From Streptomyces varsoviensis (GTDB lineage: Bacteria; Actinomycetota; Actinomycetes; Streptomycetales; Streptomycetaceae): a DNA stretch of 64,000 nt. The stretch lies in the NCBI RefSeq assembly GCF_000718635.1, contig NZ_JOBF01000005.1:186001-250000 (forward strand). Direction: 5' to 3'. The notes beneath the pieces are model-generated. The model saw nothing but the letters and a program-made list of their open reading frames with translations, was not told where the DNA came from and made no database searches. Positions 58,427 to 64,000 of the stretch are shown piece by piece. A program made the translations under genes and the position numbers. Within the stretch, counting starts at the first letter, position 1. Every line of letters starts with the position of its first letter.

Positions 58427-59756
58427 ACGCCGCCGACCGAACCGCGCCCTGACGATCGCCGGAGCGCTGACCGCGCTCCAGACGACCGCGGTCCTGCTGT
58501 CGGCCAGGGCCTTCGCCGCCCCCACCCCGCCCCCGACCCCGGGCGGGACCCCCGGAGCGACCGGCGGCCCCTCCCCCAGCCCGTCGAAGGAAACCTGCGA
58601 GTTCCTGATGGGCTCGCTGAAGAAGAGCTGCGAGGACCGGAAGGGCGGCGCCCCCTCCGGCCCCAGCGCCCCCTCCAGCCCCCTCGACCCCCTGTCGTCC
58701 CTCGCCAAGGGGTGCGGAGACGCCGCCGCCTGGATCGTCGGCAAGCTCTCCGACGCCGTGAAGTCCACCGCCAACATCGACTTCACCAACAGCGACTTCC
58801 TGCGCCAGTACGCCGTCGTCTTCGCGGCCTCCACCGTCCTGACCCTCGTCCTGTGGCTGCTGGCCGTCGCCAAGCGCGCCGTGCGCGGAGTCCCCTTCAC
58901 CGAGGCGCTGACCGAGGCCATCGGCTTCCTGTGGCTCACGGTCCTGGCCTCCGCGTTCACCCCGCTGATCCTCTACACCGTGGTGTCCGCGACCGACGCC
59001 GTCACCGACGTCATCGCCAAGGGCACCGGGGCCGACAACGACGCCTTCTTCGGCGGCTTCGCGAGCGCCCTCAAGAAGGGCCAGGACATCGGCGGCGGCC
59101 CGATCATGCTGATCGTCGTCTCCCTCGTCTCCGTGCTGGCCGCGGGCGTCCTCTGGCTGGAGCTGGTCATCCGCGCCGCACTCCTGTACGTGGGCGCGCT
59201 GCTGGGCACCGCCGTCTACGCGGGCCTGGTCGACAAGAACATGTGGGGCCACGTCCGCCGCTGGGCGGGCATCATGATCGCGGTGATCCTCGTCAAACCG
59301 ATCATCGTGGTCGTCCTGGGCCTCGCCGGCGCGCTGTCCGGCGGCGACGGGCCCAACGCCATATCCGCCGTCGTCTCGGGCCTCGCCATCATCATCCTCG
59401 CCATCTTCGCGAGCGCGATGATCTACCGCTTCGTCCCCGGCTTCGGCGACGAGATCATCAACAGCCGCAGCGCCAGCAGGGACCCCGCGTCCCGCCAGGC
59501 CGCCGCCGTGATCTCCTCACCGGCCGCCCTCGTCAAGCAGGGCATCACCACGCACAGCACCCGCGGCTCCGACGGCGGCGGGGGCGGCGGAGGCGGCGGC
59601 CAGCAGGCCAAGCCCGCCAACCCCGTATCGGGCGGCGTCGCCGCCCACAGCGCCCGCGGCGGCGGCACGGGAAACGCGGCGAACAAGACCCCCACCCCCG
59701 CACCCCGCACGCAGGACAGCGGCGCCGGCAAGACCCCAGGAGGTGACGGGCGTTGA
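58416..59756 (+). CDS. polytopic membrane protein, VirB6/TrbL-like
   Basis: A 446-residue protein: an N-terminal signal-like helix, an exported Pro/Ser-rich segment with Cys pairs (ETCEFLMGSLKKSCED), then about six membrane helices (FAASTVLTLVLWLLAVAKRAVRG...AGIMIAVILVKPIIVVVLGLAGAL...AISAVVSGLAIIILAIFASAMIYRFVPG) and a Gly/Ala/Thr-rich cytosolic tail with a run of ten glycines. The long helix-rich core with large hydrophilic ends is the VirB6/TrbL pattern. GGAGGG precedes the ATG. It overlaps both neighbours (11 nt and 4 nt), so translation is coupled. Confidence 0.83.
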   Translation: MPGKRRRPNRALTIAGALTALQTTAVLLSARAFAAPTPPPTPGGTPGATGGPSPSPSKETCEFLMGSLKKSCEDRKGGAPSGPSAPSSPLDPLSSLAKGCGDAAAWIVGKLSDAVKSTANIDFTNSDFLRQYAVVFAASTVLTLVLWLLAVAKRAVRGVPFTEALTEAIGFLWLTVLASAFTPLILYTVVSATDAVTDVIAKGTGADNDAFFGGFASALKKGQDIGGGPIMLIVVSLVSVLAAGVLWLELVIRAALLYVGALLGTAVYAGLVDKNMWGHVRRWAGIMIAVILVKPIIVVVLGLAGALSGGDGPNAISAVVSGLAIIILAIFASAMIYRFVPGFGDEIINSRSASRDPASRQAAAVISSPAALVKQGITTHSTRGSDGGGGGGGGGQQAKPANPVSGGVAAHSARGGGTGNAANKTPTPAPRTQDSGAGKTPGGDGR

Positions 59757-61312
59757 CGACCCAGTCGCAGGCCCAGCCGATCGCACCACGCCGTACGTAT
59801 CTGATCGGCCGCGCCCGCCCCAACGCCGTCGTCGGCAAGAACCGCGAGACCGGCGAGATCGCGCTGATCATCGCGGGCGCGTTCCTCGGCATGATGTGCG
59901 GCCTCCTCGTGCCGATCCTGCCGCTGCGCATCGCGACCCTCACCGGCTTCCCGATGCTGGCGCTCGCCGCCGTCTACGTCCCGTACAAGAACCGCACCTT
60001 CTACAAGTGGTTCGAGATCAACCGCTCGTTCAAGCGCACCCTGCGCCGCGGCGCGACCTACCGCTCCGCCGTCATCGAGGCCGGCACCTCCCTCGACGGC
60101 CGGGAGGTCGAGGTCGGCCCGCCGCCCGGCGTCGGCCGCATCAACTGGCTGTCCGCGCCCTTCGGTCCGGACGAGATCGCCGTCCTGCTCCACGCCGACC
60201 GGCGCACCGTCACCGCCGCCATCGAGATCGAGGGCCCCGGCGTCGGACTGCGCGACAGCGAGGACCAGGAGGCGCTCGTCGACCGGTTCGGGACGCTGCT
60301 CAAGCACGTCGCCAACGGGGACGGCTTCGTCACCCGCATCCAGATGCTGGCCCGTACGCTCCCCGCCGACCCCGACGCGCACGCCAAGGACGTCGAGCGG
60401 CGCGGCTCCGACAAGGCGCCGCAGTGGCTCCAGGACTCCTACGACCAGCTCCAGTCCATGGTGTCCACCTCCTCCGAGCAGCACCGCGCGTACCTCGTCG
60501 CCTGCATGCATTTCACTCGCGAACTCGCGGCCGAGGCCAACGCCATGGCACGTGCCTCCCGCCACGAGGCCGGCAAGCGGCGCCTCGACCGGGACGCCGG
60601 GCTCGCCGTCGTCATGGCCCGCGAGCTGACCGACATCTGCGCGCGCCTCGCCGAGGCCGACATCCGGGTCCGCCAGCCGCTCGGCCAGGGCCGGCTCGCC
60701 TCGCTCGTGCACTCCATGTACGACCCGGACCACCCCATCGACCACATCCAGGCGATGAGCAAGCGCAACGCCTGGCCCGCCGAACTCGACGCCATGGAGC
60801 CGACGTACCTCCAGGCGAAGACCCGCGAGTCCGCCACGCGCGCGCCCTGGTGCCACTCCACGGCCTGGGTCAAGGAGTGGCCGATGACGCCCGTAGGCGT
60901 CAACTTCCTCGCCCCGTTGCTGGTGCACACGCCCGACGTGATCCGCACCGTCGCGGTCTGCATGGACCTGGAGCCCACCGACCTCGCCATCGAGCGGATG
61001 CTCACGGAGAAGACCAACGACGACGCCGAAGCGTCCCGGCAGGCCAAGATGAACCGCGTCGTGGACCCCCGCGACAGCGCCCACCACGTCCGCGTCGACC
61101 AGCGCGGCGAGGACCTGGCGAGCGGCGCGGCCGGCGTCAACCTGGTCGGCTACATCACCGTCTCCTCCCGGTCACCCGAGGCGCTCGCCCGCGACAAGCG
61201 GACGATCCGGGCGTCGGCGGGCAAGAGCTATCTCAAGCTGGAGTGGTGCGACCGCGAGCACCACCGGGCCTTCGTCAACACGCTGCCGTTCGCGACCGGC
61301 ATCCGACGATAG
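59753..61312 (+). CDS. SCO6880-family membrane protein, VirB3-VirB4 N-terminal-like
   Basis: A 519-residue protein. It has two adjacent N-terminal membrane helices in a VirB3/PrgI-like arrangement (EIALIIAGAFLGMMCGLLVPILPL; LTGFPMLALAAVYVPY), then YKWFEINRSFKRTLRRGATYRS and a long soluble part (DEIAVLLHADRRTVTAAIEIEG...QLQSMVSTSSEQHRAYLVACM...RSPEALARDKRTIRASAGKSYLKLEWCDREHHRAFVNTLPF). The soluble part resembles the N-terminal domain of VirB4 ATPases but has no Walker motif; the ATPase half is the next gene. I recognise it as the SCO6880 family of actinomycetes. It is part of the secretion operon. Confidence 0.86.
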   Translation: MTTQSQAQPIAPRRTYLIGRARPNAVVGKNRETGEIALIIAGAFLGMMCGLLVPILPLRIATLTGFPMLALAAVYVPYKNRTFYKWFEINRSFKRTLRRGATYRSAVIEAGTSLDGREVEVGPPPGVGRINWLSAPFGPDEIAVLLHADRRTVTAAIEIEGPGVGLRDSEDQEALVDRFGTLLKHVANGDGFVTRIQMLARTLPADPDAHAKDVERRGSDKAPQWLQDSYDQLQSMVSTSSEQHRAYLVACMHFTRELAAEANAMARASRHEAGKRRLDRDAGLAVVMARELTDICARLAEADIRVRQPLGQGRLASLVHSMYDPDHPIDHIQAMSKRNAWPAELDAMEPTYLQAKTRESATRAPWCHSTAWVKEWPMTPVGVNFLAPLLVHTPDVIRTVAVCMDLEPTDLAIERMLTEKTNDDAEASRQAKMNRVVDPRDSAHHVRVDQRGEDLASGAAGVNLVGYITVSSRSPEALARDKRTIRASAGKSYLKLEWCDREHHRAFVNTLPFATGIRR

Positions 61313-61321
61313 GGGCATGCC

Positions 61322-62734
61322 GTGCTCGATCCGCTCGCCGCGGTGACCGAGGCGTTCACCAGCTTCCTCTTCGGAAAGGTGGAGACGACCCGGCTGCCCG
61401 TACGGACCTCCACCGGCCAGGCCCAGGCCGTCTACCTGCCCACCGCCGCGCCCGGCCTGGGCGACTCGGGCGTGATCATCGGCCGCGAGGTCTACAGCGG
61501 CAAGGGGTATATCTACGACCCCTTCCAGCTCTACGGGCAGCAGCTCCCCGCCCCGCACTGGCTGGTGCTCGGCGAGTCCGGCAACGGCAAGTCGGCGCTG
61601 GAGAAGACGTACGTCCTGCGCCAGCTCCGGTTCCGCGACCGCCAGGTCGTCGTGCTCGACGCGCAGGGCGAGGACGGCGTGGGCGAATGGAACCTCATCG
61701 CCGAGGAGCTGGGCATCACCCCCGTCCGGCTCGACCCGATGGCCGCCCTCAGCGGCGGCATCCGCCTCAACCCCCTCGACCCCTCGATCACCACCACCGG
61801 CCAGCTCGCCCTGCTCCGCACGATCATCGAGGTCGCGATGGGCCACGGGCTCGACGAGCGCGCCGGCTTCGCCCTCAAGGTCGCGCACTCCCACGTCAAC
61901 GAGACGATCACGGACCGGCAGCCGGTGCTGGCCGACATCGTCGAGCGGCTGCGCCACCCCGAGGCGGAGTCCGCGGAGGCGATGAACGTCGACATAGACG
62001 ACGTACGGGCGTGGGGCCTGGACGTCGCGCTGGTCCTGGACCGGCTGGTCGACGGCGACCTGCGCGGCATGTTCGACGGCCCGACGTCGGCGGGCATCGA
62101 CCTGGACGCCCCGCTGATCGTCTTCGACCTCTCGCACATCGACCGCAACTCCATCGCCATGCCGATCCTGATGGCCATCGTGGGCGTCTGGCTGGAGCAC
62201 ACCTGGATCCGCCCCGACCGGAAGAAGCGGATCTTCCTGGTCGAGGAGGCGTGGCACATCATCAACTCGCCGTTCGTCGCCCAGCTCTTCCAGCGGCTGC
62301 TGAAGTTCGGCCGCCGCCTCGGCCTCTCCTTCGTCGCCGTCGTCCACCACCTCTCCGACGTGGTCGACGGCTCGGCCGCGCGCGAGGCCGCCGCGATCCT
62401 GAAGATGGCCTCCACCCGCACCGTCTACGCCCAGAAGGCCGACGAGGCACGGGCCACCGGGCTGGTCCTGGGGCTGCCGCGGTGGGCGGTCGAGATCATC
62501 CCGACGCTCACCCCCGGCATCGCGGTATGGGACGTCAACGGCAACGTACAGGTCGTCAAACACCTGATCACCGAGGCGGAACGGCCGCTCGTCTACACCG
62601 ACCGGGCCATGACGGAGGACGGCCTGGCCCTGGAACTGGCGGCGGAGGCCGAGGCGGCGGAGCGGACGGCCGCCGCGATGGAAGAACGGCTCGCGGACGA
62701 GGCGTACGGCTCGTCGGAGCCGACGGTGGCCTGA
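61322..62734 (+). CDS. VirB4-like secretion ATPase
   Basis: A 470-residue ATPase: HWLVLGESGNGKSALEKTYVLRQL (Walker A), VVVLDAQGEDGVGEWN, RLNPLDPS, then KRIFLVEEAWHIINSPFVAQLFQRLLKFGRRLGLSFVAVVHHLSD (Walker B and the VirB4 arginine-finger region) and ILKMASTRTVYAQKADEARAT. It is the motor domain of a VirB4 protein; together with the preceding gene it makes a split VirB4. It begins with a GTG 10 nt after that gene, and the VirD4-like gene starts 2 nt after its stop. Confidence 0.93.
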   Translation: MLDPLAAVTEAFTSFLFGKVETTRLPVRTSTGQAQAVYLPTAAPGLGDSGVIIGREVYSGKGYIYDPFQLYGQQLPAPHWLVLGESGNGKSALEKTYVLRQLRFRDRQVVVLDAQGEDGVGEWNLIAEELGITPVRLDPMAALSGGIRLNPLDPSITTTGQLALLRTIIEVAMGHGLDERAGFALKVAHSHVNETITDRQPVLADIVERLRHPEAESAEAMNVDIDDVRAWGLDVALVLDRLVDGDLRGMFDGPTSAGIDLDAPLIVFDLSHIDRNSIAMPILMAIVGVWLEHTWIRPDRKKRIFLVEEAWHIINSPFVAQLFQRLLKFGRRLGLSFVAVVHHLSDVVDGSAAREAAAILKMASTRTVYAQKADEARATGLVLGLPRWAVEIIPTLTPGIAVWDVNGNVQVVKHLITEAERPLVYTDRAMTEDGLALELAAEAEAAERTAAAMEERLADEAYGSSEPTVA

Positions 62735-62735
62735 G

Positions 62736-64000
62736 ATGACGCCCACAGGACCCATGGGACCCATCGGAGACACCGGCCCCTCGGCCCCCAGGCAGAGACG
62801 CGACGGCCAGCGGGGCATCCCGGACGGCCTGCTGGTCGGCACGCTGGCGTTCCTGCTGGGACTGACGGTGCTGGTCTGGACGAGCACCGGGCTCGCGGCC
62901 CTCTTCGCCCACGGCGCCTGGCCCGACGGCGTCACCTTCACGCGCACCCCGATGGCCCTGCGCCGCCTCCTGACCTCCCCGCACGACCTCGCCACCGCCT
63001 GGCCGGACGCCCCGCACGACGCCCTCTCCGGGTACGGGCTGTTCTGGGGCGTCCTCATCAGCGAGCTGATGCTGCTGACCGTGCTGACGATCTTCGTGAT
63101 GGGGACGTACGCGCGCTGGAAGGCGGTACGGAAGGCGCGCCGCCTGGCGAGGGCGGCGGAGGGGGCGCCTGACGCATCGGGTACGTCGGGCGCTTCGGGT
63201 GCGTCAGCTCCTTCCGACACCTCAGCCGCTACGGGCGCGACTGCTGTTCCGGGTGTTACGGGCGTGCCTTCCACTACGGGCACGACGGCCGCGTACGAGG
63301 CGGCTCCGTACGGGCAGGCCGGGCCCCCGGGCGCACCCGCGTCCGTACCCCCACCCGCACCCGGTCCGTACGCATCCGGAGCGGCGGCGATGCCGACCCC
63401 GGCGGAGCCGACCGGCCCCCGAACCACCCCAGCCGCTCCCGTTGTCCCCGTCCCGGCGTCCTCCGCCGAGCCCCCGGCCGACGGCGGCCTCCCCTGGCCG
63501 GCGGCCGTGCCCGGCCCCCGTGGCGCCGCCACCCCGGCCGGCCTCCGCTACGGGCTCTCGCACGGCGACGCCGCCATGCTCGCCGTGCTCGAAGCCCCCG
63601 GTCCCGTCCTCGTCGTCACCAGCGACCCCGGCCTGTGGGCCGACACCAAGGACTCGCGCGCCAAGCTCGGACCGACGCACGCCTTCGACCCGAGCCATCT
63701 CCTCGACACCCCGGACCGGCTGCGCTGGAACCCCGCCGAGGGCTGCGAGTCCCGCGAGACGGCCGCCGCCCGCGCCGCCGCCCTCCTCGCGCCCGTACGG
63801 CCCGCGAGCTCCCTCGACTCCGCGACCGCGGAGGCCGCCGAGACGCTGCTGCGCTGCTGGCTGCACGCCGCCGCCGTGGGCGGCCGGCCCTTCCGGCTCG
63901 TACACCGCTGGGCCCAGGGCAACAGCGCGCACGAGCCCGTACGCGTCCTGCGCACCGACCCGAAGGCGGCGAGCGGCGCGGCCGGCGAGCTGGAGGCCAC
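62736..64000 (+). CDS. VirD4/TraG-like coupling protein, 3'-partial
   Basis: The frame starts at ATG 62736, one base after the VirB4 stop codon, and remains open to the window end (421 codons). It has two N-terminal membrane helices (GLLVGTLAFLLGLTVLVWTS; LFWGVLISELMLLTVLTIFV) and a long Ala/Pro/Ser/Gly-rich linker of about 130 residues. The start of a cytosolic domain follows: GPVLVVTSDPGLWADTKDSR, AFDPSHLLDTPDRLRWNPAE. The latter is the pattern of actinobacterial TraG/VirD4-type coupling proteins. In what is visible, the expected Walker A is replaced by EAPGPVLVVTSD, without a GKT/S. It should recruit substrate to the secretion channel. Confidence 0.85.
   Translation, partial: MTPTGPMGPIGDTGPSAPRQRRDGQRGIPDGLLVGTLAFLLGLTVLVWTSTGLAALFAHGAWPDGVTFTRTPMALRRLLTSPHDLATAWPDAPHDALSGYGLFWGVLISELMLLTVLTIFVMGTYARWKAVRKARRLARAAEGAPDASGTSGASGASAPSDTSAATGATAVPGVTGVPSTTGTTAAYEAAPYGQAGPPGAPASVPPPAPGPYASGAAAMPTPAEPTGPRTTPAAPVVPVPASSAEPPADGGLPWPAAVPGPRGAATPAGLRYGLSHGDAAMLAVLEAPGPVLVVTSDPGLWADTKDSRAKLGPTHAFDPSHLLDTPDRLRWNPAEGCESRETAAARAAALLAPVRPASSLDSATAEAAETLLRCWLHAAAVGGRPFRLVHRWAQGNSAHEPVRVLRTDPKAASGAAGELEA

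Noticed and set aside
1..64000. tRNA, rRNA, tmRNA or replication-origin sequence
   Set aside because: No CCA-ended cloverleaf, rRNA core motif or DnaA-box cluster was recognised on reading; a covariance-model search would be needed to exclude small RNAs.

Overview
The window is chromosomal DNA from a sporulating actinomycete, almost certainly a Streptomyces. It has very high GC with strong GC3 bias, many GTG starts, ATGA stop/start overlaps, and a marker set typical of the genus: the nickel regulator Nur, the WhiG anti-sigma factor RsiG, a four-cysteine SoxR, an actinobacterial CsoR, and a PHO-box-driven pstSCAB operon. No rRNA, tRNA or CRISPR array was recognised.

Layout. 0-12 kb is housekeeping: a membrane protein, a DUF2993 protein, a sulfur module (Cys-containing leader peptide, thiosulfate sulfurtransferase, DUF1416/SseC), a DsrE protein, nitrobindin, a cobalamin riboswitch ahead of a BtuCD/F-like ABC transporter, nur, ygfZ, dtd, rsiG and an asparaginase. 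12-33 kb is more variable: an Eis-like acetyltransferase, soxR with a divergent FMN reductase, a free-standing B3/B4 protein, a CopD-like membrane protein, two LysR regulators, a YCII(DGPF)/ECF42 sigma pair with a matching promoter, an MBL hydrolase, a kinase-like APH protein, and two regulator/hydrolase pairs (MarR and TetR) with clear palindromic operators. 33.5-36.5 kb is a scar region: acetyltransferase and transposase remnants, and a secreted alpha/beta hydrolase bracketed by 73-bp inverted repeats. 36.5-50 kb returns to conserved genes: an XRE regulator with a 36-bp palindrome, an HbhA-like protein, a PP2C response regulator, a macro-domain protein, an NlpC/P60 hydrolase, pstSCAB, then pit with its DUF47 partner, and csoR. 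50-64 kb holds a lipoprotein, a BBE-type flavoenzyme, a PAP2 phosphatase and then a type IV secretion-like locus: SLT-NlpC/P60 hydrolase, DUF397 protein, Ser/Thr kinase, small two-TM protein, VirB8-like, VirB6-like, a VirB4 split over two genes, and a VirD4/TraG-like protein that runs off the window.

How the genes work together. Phosphate supply is covered by high-affinity PstSCAB under a four-unit PHO box and by low-affinity Pit with a DUF47 protein, the two operons converging on a repeat- and hairpin-rich spacer. Metal and redox sensing is represented by Nur, CsoR (operator visible) and SoxR (operator visible). B12 uptake is under riboswitch control. The right-hand locus looks like a chromosomal peptidoglycan-cutting and secretion/DNA-transfer machine rather than the usual single-protein TraB system of Streptomyces plasmids.

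A window-wide oddity is the density of degenerate tandem repeats (9 to about 240 bp units). They fill 3' intergenic spaces at 12.2, 13.7, 16.5-17.6, 18.9-20.2, 40.2, 46.6-47.0 and 49.3-50.0 kb. They also run in frame into coding sequence, mainly N-terminal extensions and linkers (hydrolase at 30.1 kb, secreted protein at 32.3 kb, NlpC/P60 at 41.6 kb, PLP enzyme at 21.4 kb, ECF42 sigma at 24.2 kb).
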